This document shows positions 1 through 8,906 of a DNA stretch of 64,000 bases, one piece after another. The DNA comes from Flavivirga jejuensis. Lineage in GTDB: Bacteria > Bacteroidota > Bacteroidia > Flavobacteriales > Flavobacteriaceae. The first letter of the stretch is position 1; every line of letters begins with the position of its first letter. The notes under the pieces were generated by a model. It was not told the origin of the DNA. It saw nothing but the letters and a program-made list of their open reading frames with translations, and did no database searches. Made by a program: the position numbers and the translations under genes. Location of the stretch: the NCBI RefSeq assembly GCF_030540765.1, contig NZ_JAUOEL010000004.1, positions 248,001-312,000 on the forward strand, given 5' to 3'.

Positions 1-975
1 ACTGGAAGTAAACCTTCAAGTTTACCATTTATAAATATTGATAAAGAGCGAATTATAACATCTACAGAAGCTTTAAAGCTTAAAGAAATACCAAAGCACT
101 TAATTGTAATTGGTGGTGGTGTTATTGGTTTAGAGTTAGGACAGGTTTATAAAAGATTAGGAGCAGATGTTTCTGTTGTTGAGTTTATGGATCGTATCAT
201 TCCAACTATGGATGCAGGTTTATCTAAAGAACTTAATAAAGTTTTAAAGAAGCAGAAATTCAAAATCAATGCATCTCATAAAGTGAAATCTGTTGAGCGT
301 GTTGGAGATGAAGTTATCGTTAAAGCAGATAATAAAAAAGGAGTAGAAGTAGAATTTAAAGGAGATTATTGTTTGGTATCTGTAGGACGTCGTCCTTACA
401 CAGATGGTTTAAACGCTGAAGCTGCTGGTGTAACATTAAATGATAGAGGACAGGTTGAAGTAAATGATCATTTACAAACATCTGCTTCTAATATTTATGC
501 TATTGGTGATGTGATTAAGGGAGCGATGTTAGCGCATAAAGCAGAAGAAGAAGGTACGTTTGTTGCCGAAACTATTGCTGGACAAAAACCACATATTGAT
601 TATAACCTGATTCCAGGGGTTGTTTATACATGGCCAGAAGTTGCTACGGTTGGAAAAACGGAAGAACAACTTAAAGAGGCAGGAGTAGCGTATAAATCAG
701 GTCAATTTCCAATGCGTGCTCTGGGTAGAAGTAGAGCTAGTATGGATTTAGATGGATTTGTAAAAGTTCTTGCAGATAAAACTACCGATGAGATCTTAGG
801 GGTACATATGGTGGGCGCTCGTGCTGCAGATATGATTGCTGAAGCTGTTGTTGCTATGGAATATAGAGCTTCTGCTGAAGATGTATCACGTATGTCTCAT
901 GCGCATCCAACATTTACTGAAGCGATCAAAGAAGCTGCTTTAGCGGCTACAGATGATCGGGCATTACATATTTAA
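1..975 (+). CDS. lpdA: Dihydrolipoyl dehydrogenase, C-terminal part (5' end outside window)
   Basis: FAD-dependent E3 subunit of 2-oxoacid dehydrogenase complexes; it reoxidises dihydrolipoamide with NAD+. The reading frame is open from base 1, so the gene starts upstream. The visible part begins just before the NAD-binding Rossmann motif (VIGGGVIGLELG), followed by a GD-containing FAD loop (YAIGDVIKG) and the dimerisation domain with the catalytic His-Pro pair (SHAHPTFTEA). About 325 residues are present of the roughly 465 usual for the family. An intrinsic terminator follows within 40 bp. Family assignment is firm. Whether it serves the pyruvate, 2-oxoglutarate or branched-chain complex cannot be told here. 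Confidence 0.95.
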   Translation, partial: TGSKPSSLPFINIDKERIITSTEALKLKEIPKHLIVIGGGVIGLELGQVYKRLGADVSVVEFMDRIIPTMDAGLSKELNKVLKKQKFKINASHKVKSVERVGDEVIVKADNKKGVEVEFKGDYCLVSVGRRPYTDGLNAEAAGVTLNDRGQVEVNDHLQTSASNIYAIGDVIKGAMLAHKAEEEGTFVAETIAGQKPHIDYNLIPGVVYTWPEVATVGKTEEQLKEAGVAYKSGQFPMRALGRSRASMDLDGFVKVLADKTTDEILGVHMVGARAADMIAEAVVAMEYRASAEDVSRMSHAHPTFTEAIKEAALAATDDRALHI

Positions 976-1013
976 AGTTATTTTCCTGAGAAGTCAGGAA
1001 TCTTAATGATATT

Positions 1014-1045
1014 AAAGCAATCTTTTTAAGGTTGCTTTTTTTTTT
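1014..1045 (+). terminator. Intrinsic terminator of lpdA
   Basis: A 7-bp stem (AAAGCAA at 1014-1020 and TTGCTTT at 1032-1038) is followed by a run of T. It lies 39 bp after the lpdA stop codon. Confidence 0.8.
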
Positions 1046-1213
1046 ACTAAATAGATTTGAATATGTTTCAGATATCTGAAATTCACTTTATTAATATTTT
1101 ATAAACAGATTTTACAAAAACAACCTCATTTTCCTTACGTCGAACTCAGGGTAATATGAGCTCTCAGGCTTTAGAGAACTATATTAAAACCTTGGAAATC
1201 CACTTTTGTTCAA

Positions 1214-1252
1214 AGGCATTGTGTTGAGTAAAATTTACTCAACACAATGCCT
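1214..1252. repeat. 39-bp perfect palindrome (19-bp arms, 1-base centre)
   Basis: The left arm AGGCATTGTGTTGAGTAAA (1214-1232) is the exact reverse complement of 1234-1252, with one A between them. There is no T-run on either side, so an ordinary terminator is unlikely. It could extrude as a cruciform, bind a dimeric protein, or be the fused ends of a lost mobile element. Confidence 0.75.
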
Positions 1253-1421
1253 AATTACACACATTTTACACAAAACATGTTTTAATAAATAAAAGCACTA
1301 ATTTATTAATGTATTGAAAATTAGTGTTTTAATTCGTTTACCTGTTAAATAATCATTTATGGCATATTTGTTTCTTTATACTTAAGCATTAGACAATTAT
1401 TAATATTTAAAATTTAAAATC

Positions 1422-1733
1422 ATGAAAAAATTAATTTTATCCGTAGCAATTTTAACTTGTGGCATGTCAACTTTCGCATTGTGTAACAACATGACGCCTA
1501 ATGCAGAAATTACTATTACAATGAATGAAGAGTTTAAAGAAATTTCTTTAGACAAATTGCCAGAAGCAGTTATTAAAGCTGTTAAGAAAGATTTTGCAAC
1601 TGCTACCATAAGTAAAGCTTATGTAAATAGCAGCGAGCAATATAAACTTTTAATTACTGTCGAAAAGAGCGAAAGTACCTTCTATATAGATAAAGATGGA
1701 AACTGGCTTGAAGAAGATAGTATTAAAGGATAA
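1422..1733 (+). CDS. Small secreted PepSY-like (DUF2874-type) protein
   Basis: A 103-residue protein with an N-terminal signal peptide (about residues 1-21, MKKLILSVAILTCGMSTFA). The rest, about 80 residues, reads as one PepSY-like alpha/beta unit: a helix with the pattern LPEAVIKAVKKDF, then strands ending in FYIDKDGNW. Such proteins are common in Bacteroidetes periplasms, often beside two-component systems, and their biochemical role is unclear. It precedes an NtrC-type regulator in the same direction but is separated from it by a strong terminator, so it is probably its own transcript. An unrelated small secreted protein is the alternative. Confidence 0.7.
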   Translation: MKKLILSVAILTCGMSTFALCNNMTPNAEITITMNEEFKEISLDKLPEAVIKAVKKDFATATISKAYVNSSEQYKLLITVEKSESTFYIDKDGNWLEEDSIKG

Positions 1734-1785
1734 AAATCAAGTTATTTAGGGAAGTAAAAAATCTTCAAACTAAATTTTATTAAAT

Positions 1786-1820
1786 AAAAAAGGACGTTTT
1801 AAATTAAAACGTCCTTTTTT
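1786..1820 (+). terminator. Strong intrinsic terminator after the PepSY-like gene
   Basis: Perfect 17-bp arms: AAAAAAGGACGTTTTAA at 1786-1802 pairs with 1804-1820, which ends in six T. The symmetric A/T tails would let it work on both strands. Confidence 0.9.
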
Positions 1821-1882
1821 ACGTTTCTTTAAATATAACAATCAACGTATCATAATTAATATTATAAGAACGAGAAAATTTT

Positions 1883-3223
1883 ATGGAATATATCCTATTA
1901 GTTGAAGATGATGTAGCGTTTTCGGAAATGCTTAAGCAATTCCTTAAACGGCACCAATATGCAGTTGATGTTTGTTATAATATTCAGAAAGCTGCTATTC
2001 AGTTAAAAAAACAAAACTACGATTTGCTTTTTACTGATTTACGTCTTCCCGATGGCGATGGAATTTCCTTATTAAAACAAATAAAACATAGTAAAAGTCC
2101 CATTCCTGTGGTTTTAATGACTAGTTACGCCGAAGTCTCTACAGCTGTACAAGCCATGAAACAAGGTGCTTTTGATTATATCTCTAAACCCTTTAACCCA
2201 GATGAAGTTTTAGAAGTTATAGGTAATGCTTTAGAAGAAAAAGCCACCAGTCGATTAATTCCTCAAGAAAAAAATAAAAAAGATGCAGGTAAATCAACTT
2301 TAAACATTGTTAAAGGTATAAGTACCGCATCAAGAACATTAAACGAATATATTCATTTAGTAGCACCAACAGATATGTCGGTACTTATAAATGGAGAAAG
2401 CGGAACAGGAAAAGAGGTGGTTGCAAAAGCCATTCACCTAGAAAGTTTGCGTAGTGATAAGCCTTTTATTGCTGTTGATTGTGGTGCTATACCAAAAGAA
2501 ATAGCATCCAGTGAGTTTTTTGGACATAAAAAAGGAGCTTTTACTGGTGCTGAAAATGATAAAATCGGACATTTTGAATCGGCTAACAGTGGCACACTTT
2601 TTTTAGATGAAGTAGGCAATTTAACATACGAAAATCAAGTTCAATTATTACGAGCTTTACAAGAAAGAAAAGTGAAACCTGTTGGAAGTAGTGAAGAAAT
2701 TAACGTTGATATTCGTTTAATTACTGCTACGAATGAAGATTTAATTCGTGCCGTAGAAAAAGGTGATTTTCGTGAAGATTTATACCATCGTTTAAATGAG
2801 TTTTCTATAAAAGTTCCCAACTTAAAAGACAGAAATGACGATTTAATTCTTTATGCCGATTTCTTTTTAGATCAGGCTAATAAGCAGCTAAATAAATCAG
2901 TTTTAGGGTTTTCAAAAAGCGTGTTAACCATTTTTCAGAATTATCAATGGCCTGGGAATTTAAGAGAGTTGTCTAACATTATTAAAAGAGCTACTTTATT
3001 AACGCAGTCGGAAATTATTGATGAAAATGTTTTACCTGGCGAATTAAAGCAAACTAATGAAAATAAAGTTTTATCAAATAAATTTTCAACTAAAGAAAAT
3101 GAAAAAGAGCTTATTATTAATGCTTTAAAAGAGGTTGATAATAACAAAACTCAAGCAGCAAAGTTGTTAAGCATTACAAGAAAAACACTCTATAACAAAA
3201 TGAAGGAGTATAAACTTACTTAA
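1883..3223 (+). CDS. Sigma-54-dependent response regulator, NtrC/AtoC type
   Basis: A 446-residue transcriptional activator with three domains. The receiver (residues 1-115) has acidic residues D9-D10 and phosphoacceptor D52. The AAA+ sigma-54 interaction domain (about 140-370) has Walker A GESGTGKE at 171-178, the sigma-54 contact loop GAFTGA at 218-223 and Walker B LFLDE at 239-243. A Fis-type helix-turn-helix lies near the C-terminus (NKTQAAKLLSITRKTLYNKM). It should activate RpoN-dependent promoters when phosphorylated. It overlaps tail-to-tail by 8 bp with the hybrid kinase on the other strand, its most likely partner. No convincing TGGCAC-N5-TTGC promoter was found nearby, so its targets are unknown. 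Confidence 0.93.
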   Translation: MEYILLVEDDVAFSEMLKQFLKRHQYAVDVCYNIQKAAIQLKKQNYDLLFTDLRLPDGDGISLLKQIKHSKSPIPVVLMTSYAEVSTAVQAMKQGAFDYISKPFNPDEVLEVIGNALEEKATSRLIPQEKNKKDAGKSTLNIVKGISTASRTLNEYIHLVAPTDMSVLINGESGTGKEVVAKAIHLESLRSDKPFIAVDCGAIPKEIASSEFFGHKKGAFTGAENDKIGHFESANSGTLFLDEVGNLTYENQVQLLRALQERKVKPVGSSEEINVDIRLITATNEDLIRAVEKGDFREDLYHRLNEFSIKVPNLKDRNDDLILYADFFLDQANKQLNKSVLGFSKSVLTIFQNYQWPGNLRELSNIIKRATLLTQSEIIDENVLPGELKQTNENKVLSNKFSTKENEKELIINALKEVDNNKTQAAKLLSITRKTLYNKMKEYKLT

Positions 3224-5645
3224 GGTAAGCCTCCAATGAAGAAATAAAGCGATTAAGGCCTTCTTCAAAATTTATAAAAACCTGGTTATCAATTTTTTTT
3301 GTGGTTTCAAATACTTCTAGAAAAGGAATAATCTCATTAACCCCTAATAGTTTAAACATACTAAGCATTTTATGGCTAATACTATTAAGCAAACCAGTAT
3401 TGTTATTTTTTTTAGCATCTTTTAATAGGGTGTAATTCTTTTTGGTATCCTCTAAAAAAGTGAGCAATGTGCTTTTTATTGCAGTAACATCATGATTTAA
3501 AAAAGACCCTAAAGATATCATATTGAAACCTTCTCTTTCAGTATTTTGATGATCTGAAGTATAGCCATTTGCGGTCAAAGGTCTAGTACTAAAAAAATCC
3601 TGTAAAATACTCTGAATTTTTTTAGAATTTAATGGCTTTATGAGTACTTCTGAAAAACCACTATTGATATAATCTTCTCTAGACATACTTGCACGCCCTG
3701 TCATGGCAATAATAGGTTGCTTATTGTATGATTTGTGATTTTTTAGTGTTTCCATAAAATGTATGCCATTCATTTTTGGAAGCTGAATATCGGTTAAAAC
3801 AAAATCGTAATCTATATCATAAATCGTTTTAAGAGCGGTTTGGGCATTATCAAAAAGATGGGTTTTAACATTGTATTGTTTTAAAAGATTTTTTAAAAGT
3901 TCCCGTATAGAAGCATCATCTTCAACAATTATGGCAATTAAATTAAAAGCCACCTCCTTTTTTTGCTCTATTGGTTCGTTAAGGGGTTTATTTAAAAGCG
4001 TTATTGGTATTTTTAAAGTAAATGTACTTCCCTTATTTACTTTGCTTTCTAATGTTAGTTTGCCACCTAACAATTCTGCAAGCTTTTTTGAAATGGTTAG
4101 CCCTAACCCAAACCCTTTTTGCTTATTTTCTTCGTTGTTATCTGCTTGGGTGAATGCTTTAAAAATAAGTTCTTTTTGATCTTTTTTAATACCAATACCA
4201 GTATCGTTAACAGAAATTTTCAACATATTTATGTTAGAATCTTGTTTTAAAGAACTTTCTATGGTAATAATCCCTTTTTCAGTGAATTTATAAGCATTTA
4301 TAACCAAATTATATAGAATTTGTTTGATTCGAAAAGGATCACTAATGATAAGTTTATTGAGAGCCTTATCATGCTTAACGACAAAATTTATGGGTTTATC
4401 TTGAACAATATTTTTAGTGTTTTGGATAATTTCATCTAAATGTTTTTCTAGATTGAAAGGAACCGATTCAATAGATATATTACCATTTTCAAGTTTTGAA
4501 AACTCTAAAAGATCATCTACCAATTGATACATATAGTTTGAGGCACTTCTGATATGGTCTATGTAATTATTATTTTTTATGTTAAAAGTAGATTTTTGAA
4601 GTAATTCACTAAAACCAGAAATAGTACTTAATGGCGTTCTTAAATCATGACTTACCATAGAAATTAACTGTTCTCTACTTTTTAAAAGCGATGATGTGAC
4701 TTCATTAGCTTGCTCTAATTGTTTTCGGTATCGCTGTGCTTTCCAAAAAGCATTTAAAATAATAACTGAAAATATTATAATAATAATAAAACTGATTCCT
4801 GCCGCAAAGAGAATAATATTTTTACTGTGATTTAGAGTTTTTTCTCGTTGTTTATTCATGCTACTGGCATAAAGAATGACGTCTGTTTCTAAATTATTTA
4901 GAAGCTCTTGTAGCTTTCTTGAAATAGTAAAATCATTTTCAATGAGCTCTCGTTCTTTTTTTTGTAGAGATCTACGTTTGTTGTTGGACTCTTTTTGAGC
5001 CTCCTTTAACATATTTCTAGAAATAGATAATAAAGAATCTATTTGTTTTTGCTCAATATTATTAATGGAATCTTGAGGGTTATACTTGTTAAGTATCATA
5101 ACATATTCCTCAAATTGTTTACGTGTTTTATTATTTAAAGTATTGGGGTTTTTAACAAGGTCACCTAAAGTGACTTTTCCTAAAAGGGAATCGATGGAAC
5201 TTAATTTATTGATGGCATCATTTATTGATTCTTCTGAATTATCATTGTGTATTAAATTTTTTAAATCAGTAATATTATTTAGTTTATTATCGATAATCAA
5301 TTTTATACTGTCTAGAATGGATTCCTGTGTAGTATCATAAACCATAAAGTTTAAGGAATCTATTTTTAATAACAATTTTTCGTTTTCATCAAGATACTCA
5401 TTAAACTTTGTGCTGGAATTTAGTTGTAATGCAGCTCTTGCTAAACTTTCATTTTTATAAATATCTGCTATTAAACTTCCTGTTTTAACAATTTTATTTC
5501 GGTCTGAAATATCTTGTTTTTGTAATTGGGTAAATGTTTTGATTTCAGAAAGAACTAGAAACCCAGAAATAGTGGCTAAAACCCCAAGTATGCAATATCC
5601 TATTAAAACTTTAAAAGTAATTCTATTCTTGTATGAGTTTTTCAT
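3216..5645 (-). CDS. Membrane hybrid histidine kinase with receiver and Hpt domains
   Basis: An 809-residue sensor kinase. TM1 is at about 11-33 and TM2 at 276-299, enclosing a helical extracytoplasmic sensor of about 240 residues. HisKA has the phosphorylated H333 (MVSHDLRTPLS). The HATPase has N450, DTGIG (481-485) and GFGLGL (511-516). The receiver has EDD at 575-577 and phosphoacceptor D619 (VLTDIQLP). A C-terminal Hpt domain has H758 (SISHKMLSMF). This is a complete His-Asp-His relay ending in an Hpt, suited to phosphorylating a separate receiver. The convergent NtrC-type regulator is the natural acceptor by position; that link is inferred. The sensor resembles no domain I recognise. Confidence 0.93.
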   Translation of the reverse strand: MKNSYKNRITFKVLIGYCILGVLATISGFLVLSEIKTFTQLQKQDISDRNKIVKTGSLIADIYKNESLARAALQLNSSTKFNEYLDENEKLLLKIDSLNFMVYDTTQESILDSIKLIIDNKLNNITDLKNLIHNDNSEESINDAINKLSSIDSLLGKVTLGDLVKNPNTLNNKTRKQFEEYVMILNKYNPQDSINNIEQKQIDSLLSISRNMLKEAQKESNNKRRSLQKKERELIENDFTISRKLQELLNNLETDVILYASSMNKQREKTLNHSKNIILFAAGISFIIIIIFSVIILNAFWKAQRYRKQLEQANEVTSSLLKSREQLISMVSHDLRTPLSTISGFSELLQKSTFNIKNNNYIDHIRSASNYMYQLVDDLLEFSKLENGNISIESVPFNLEKHLDEIIQNTKNIVQDKPINFVVKHDKALNKLIISDPFRIKQILYNLVINAYKFTEKGIITIESSLKQDSNINMLKISVNDTGIGIKKDQKELIFKAFTQADNNEENKQKGFGLGLTISKKLAELLGGKLTLESKVNKGSTFTLKIPITLLNKPLNEPIEQKKEVAFNLIAIIVEDDASIRELLKNLLKQYNVKTHLFDNAQTALKTIYDIDYDFVLTDIQLPKMNGIHFMETLKNHKSYNKQPIIAMTGRASMSREDYINSGFSEVLIKPLNSKKIQSILQDFFSTRPLTANGYTSDHQNTEREGFNMISLGSFLNHDVTAIKSTLLTFLEDTKKNYTLLKDAKKNNNTGLLNSISHKMLSMFKLLGVNEIIPFLEVFETTKKIDNQVFINFEEGLNRFISSLEAYLK

Positions 5646-6535
5646 GAAAAGGGGAATCTTAAGGCATAGATTTATTAAAAAACGGTTTTGTTTGTAGTTT
5701 TGTTGCTTTAAATCGTTAATGGTATCAGAAATTATAGAATTAAGTATGTTCTTGATTCTTTGTGCTTATTAAAGGTTTTACGATTAAAAGATGACGTACC
5801 AGATTCTTTCACAATTTTTTTAAGAAACACGATGTTTGGGCACCTGCGTTTAAGCATCAAAAATCAGGCGTGCCTTTCTAAGTAACGGGTTTAAAAACAC
5901 CTTCCTTAGACAAAAGCGATCATTCCATTTAATTTCCCATCAACCATTCCTGGGTATCTAATTTGTTATTCCAACTGATATAACTAAGAAAGAGCTTATA
6001 GGGATACAAAATTCCAGACATGTTTAAATCATAAATTTTTTATAAAAAAAAGATAACCTAAAAAAAAAGAAACTATTTATGCAACCTTTTAGTTTTTGAT
6101 CTGTCAATAATAAAGTTATGAGAAAATAATTAAAAATGTAACAATCAAAAAATCAAAAAAACGAACAAGTAATGAATAGAATAATGAAACATAATTGCAA
6201 AAATCAATTAACTAAATCCCCTTTTAAGGTTTGGCTGAAATAGAAGAACAGTGTTAAAAAAGAGATGTTAAATGTTAAAAGCAAAAAGAATACGTTTAAA
6301 AACGAATTAAAAATCATTTAATCTAAAAACCCACCTCTCCAAAGAAGAGGTCGGAACTGCAAAAAAAAGGCAGTTCAAGGTGAGGTAAAATATAAAATTT
6401 GGTTTTAACCTCTAAGGGCAAAATGTAACTGGCGAAATACTCCTATGGCTTGCCTCGGAGATAGATAGTCAGTTTTAAGAATTTTTTATTCATCAATCAA
6501 ATTAAAATTTTAAAACAATCATTAATCAAAAAAAA
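5646..6535. other. 890-bp intergenic region before the TonB receptor
   Basis: No convincing coding frame. Near 5839-5874 an imperfect hairpin (GGCACCTG with CAGGCGTGCC) is visible. At about 6331-6386 there is a nested hairpin region with AACTGC (6355-6360) pairing GCAGTT (6370-6375). It is followed by structured element A (6387-6490, listed separately). A long, structured leader ahead of the TonB receptor gene is possible. Confidence 0.5.
6387..6490. repeat. Structured repeat element, copy A
   Basis: Related to copy B at 19121-19245. Shared words include GCGAAATAC, CTATGGCT and a TTTTAAGAATTTT-like right end. The outer stem is AACTG (6427-6431) with CAGTT (6470-6474). The inner hairpin is CTCC (6440-6443) with GGAG (6457-6460), and an inner GGC pairs with GCC. 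The stems differ from copy B by compensating changes. Confidence 0.6.
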
Positions 6536-8902
6536 ATGAAAAACTTAGTATTACTATTTATGTTATTCACTGCTATTTTGTCGGCACAGGATAATTATAC
6601 TGTTAGCGGTATAGTTAAAGAGGCAAGTAACGGAGAAACGGCTTTTGGAGCTTCAGTATTTTTAAAAGGAACGCGTATTGGCTCGATTACTAACGAGTAT
6701 GGGTTCTTTTCTATTACAGCACCAAAAGGAACATACACTTTGACCGTTTCTTATATAGGGTTTGAAAGTATGGGACAAGAAATAACTCTAGATCAAAATC
6801 AAAAAGTAAATTTTGAAATTAATGAGGAGTCAACCCAATTAGACGCTGTCGTTGTTGTTGCAGAGGAAACTGAACGTGTAAGTCTTAAGAAACCAGAAAT
6901 GAGTGTTTCTAAGCTAAATATTAAAACGGTTAAACAAATGCCAGTGGTTTTAGGAGAGGTTGATATTATAAAATCGTTACAAATGCTTCCAGGAGTTACA
7001 AAAAACGGTGAAGGTACAGGTGGTTTTCATGTAAGGGGTGGTGCTGTTGACCAAAATTTAGTGTTGTTAGATGAGGCTATTATATATAACACGTCACATA
7101 TGTTAGGCTTCTTTTCTGTATTTAATGCCGATGCCATTAAGGATATTAAATTGTATAAAGGGGGAATCCCTGCACGTTTTGGTGGAAGAACATCTTCTGT
7201 ATTAGATGTGCGTCAAAAAGATGGAAATAGCAAGCAGCTTGCTTTTACAGGAGGCATTGGTTTAATTTCTAGTAGACTTGCTGTTGAAGGGCCTATGTTT
7301 AAAGATAAAGGCTCCTTTTTAATAGCTGGTAGAAGTTCTTATGTTAATTTGTTTCTGGCAGCAGCAAATGAGGACAATAGACTTGGTTTTTACGATTTAA
7401 ACCTGAAAACCAATTATAAATTGAACGACAAGAATAAACTATACCTTTCTGGGTATTTTGGTAGAGATAGCTTTAAATTTGGCAAAAGTTTTAGCAGTAG
7501 CTATGGTAATGCTTCAGGGAATTTAAGATGGAACCATATATTTAATGATCGTTTATTCTCAAACTTATCTTTAATCTATAGTAAATATGACTACGATCTG
7601 GAGATTACAGATGATGAATTTGATTGGATTTCTTCAATCAAGAATTATAATGTAAAATACGATCTTAAATATTATGCCAGTGATAAGTTTAAATTAGATT
7701 TTGGGATTAGTGGTATTTATTATGATTTTGATCCTGGTCAAGTACGTCCTACTTCCGATACGTCTCCAATAAATTTTTTAGCATTAGATAGAAAAAAAGC
7801 ATTTGAAGGAGGTTTATATGTTAATGCAGAGCATAAGATCACAGATAAGTTAACAGCTCAATACGGCTTAAGGCATAGTAGTTTTAGCCGTTTGGGAGGT
7901 CAATCAATGATAGATTATGCCAACGGTCAGCCTGTTGTATATAATAGTACTTTGGGTATCTACGAGCGTGGCACAGAAATAGGAGAGACCGCTTATAAAG
8001 AAGGAGAAACTATTAAAAGTTTTGGTAATTTAGAGCCAAGAGCATCCTTAGCGTATCAATTAAACGAGTCATCTTCTGTAAAAGCAGGATATTCAAGATC
8101 TGCTCAATATATTCACTTATTATCAAATACAACCTCGGTAACGCCATTAGATGTATGGACTGCTAGTGGGAAGTATATTAAGCCACAATTATCTGATCAG
8201 TATGCATTAGGATATTTTAGAAATTTTAATAATAAAAAATACTCTTTGGAAGTTGAAGGTTATTATAAAACAACAGATAATAGAATAGACTATATTGATG
8301 GATCTAATTTAATAGGTCAAAATAATATTGAAACAGAGGTTTTAAACGGAGAGGCCAGAGCTTATGGACTGGAATTTTTAGTACGTAAAAACGAAGGAAG
8401 ATTTACAGGATGGGTATCGTACACCTTATCTAAAGCAGAGCAAAGAACCTTGGGAGGTACCGCAGGAGGCCCTGGAATTAATAATGGCGATTGGTATAAT
8501 TCTGCTTTTGATAGAACACATGATATTTCGATCACAGGAGCCTATAAGTTAAATGATAAATGGACCTTTGGAGGTAATATGGTTTTTCAAACGGGAAGAC
8601 CTGTAACATATCCTAATGGTCAATATGAATATGAAGGACAATCTATAGCTAGTTTTTCTGAAAGAAACTCTGATAGACTACCCGCTTACCATAGGTTAGA
8701 TCTTTCTGCAACGTATAAACCTAATAGAAGGCCTAATAAAGGATGGGAAGGCGAATGGGTTTTTGGTATTTATAATGCATATAATCGTAAAAATGCGGCT
8801 TCAATTTCTTTTACTCAAAATGAGGACTTAGGTATTAATGAAGCAACAAGAACTGCCATTTTTACAATGGTACCATCGGTAACTTACAACTTTAAATTTT
8901 AA
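6536..8902 (+). CDS. TonB-dependent outer membrane receptor with carboxypeptidase-like N-domain
   Basis: A 788-residue outer membrane receptor. Signal peptide about residues 1-17 (cleavage after LSAQ), then a CarboxypepD_reg-like beta domain (about 21-100, VSGIVKEASNGETAFGASVFLKGT). The plug domain (about 115-230) has the typical MLPGVTKNGEGTGGFHVRGG, and a beta barrel ends in aromatic F as usual (VTYNFKF). It lacks the length and start of SusC proteins. The next gene starts 4 bp later and encodes a DUF4249 lipoprotein, a recurring partner of this receptor subfamily in Bacteroidetes. Energised uptake through TonB is known for the family; the ligand is unknown. Confidence 0.92.
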   Translation: MKNLVLLFMLFTAILSAQDNYTVSGIVKEASNGETAFGASVFLKGTRIGSITNEYGFFSITAPKGTYTLTVSYIGFESMGQEITLDQNQKVNFEINEESTQLDAVVVVAEETERVSLKKPEMSVSKLNIKTVKQMPVVLGEVDIIKSLQMLPGVTKNGEGTGGFHVRGGAVDQNLVLLDEAIIYNTSHMLGFFSVFNADAIKDIKLYKGGIPARFGGRTSSVLDVRQKDGNSKQLAFTGGIGLISSRLAVEGPMFKDKGSFLIAGRSSYVNLFLAAANEDNRLGFYDLNLKTNYKLNDKNKLYLSGYFGRDSFKFGKSFSSSYGNASGNLRWNHIFNDRLFSNLSLIYSKYDYDLEITDDEFDWISSIKNYNVKYDLKYYASDKFKLDFGISGIYYDFDPGQVRPTSDTSPINFLALDRKKAFEGGLYVNAEHKITDKLTAQYGLRHSSFSRLGGQSMIDYANGQPVVYNSTLGIYERGTEIGETAYKEGETIKSFGNLEPRASLAYQLNESSSVKAGYSRSAQYIHLLSNTTSVTPLDVWTASGKYIKPQLSDQYALGYFRNFNNKKYSLEVEGYYKTTDNRIDYIDGSNLIGQNNIETEVLNGEARAYGLEFLVRKNEGRFTGWVSYTLSKAEQRTLGGTAGGPGINNGDWYNSAFDRTHDISITGAYKLNDKWTFGGNMVFQTGRPVTYPNGQYEYEGQSIASFSERNSDRLPAYHRLDLSATYKPNRRPNKGWEGEWVFGIYNAYNRKNAASISFTQNEDLGINEATRTAIFTMVPSVTYNFKF

Positions 8903-8906
8903 TAAA

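Larger units (their letters stand above)
976..1421. other. Intergenic stretch with terminator and a long palindrome
   Basis: Beyond the lpdA terminator no gene-like frame is visible. The stretch contains the 39-bp palindrome listed separately. A weak TAnnTTTG-like box (CATATTTG near 1362-1370) could serve the next gene. Confidence 0.5.

Noticed and set aside
1300-1421. A sigma-54 promoter ahead of the PepSY-like gene (GGCAT near 1361).
   Set aside because: No GC pair at the -12 position; it does not fit the consensus.
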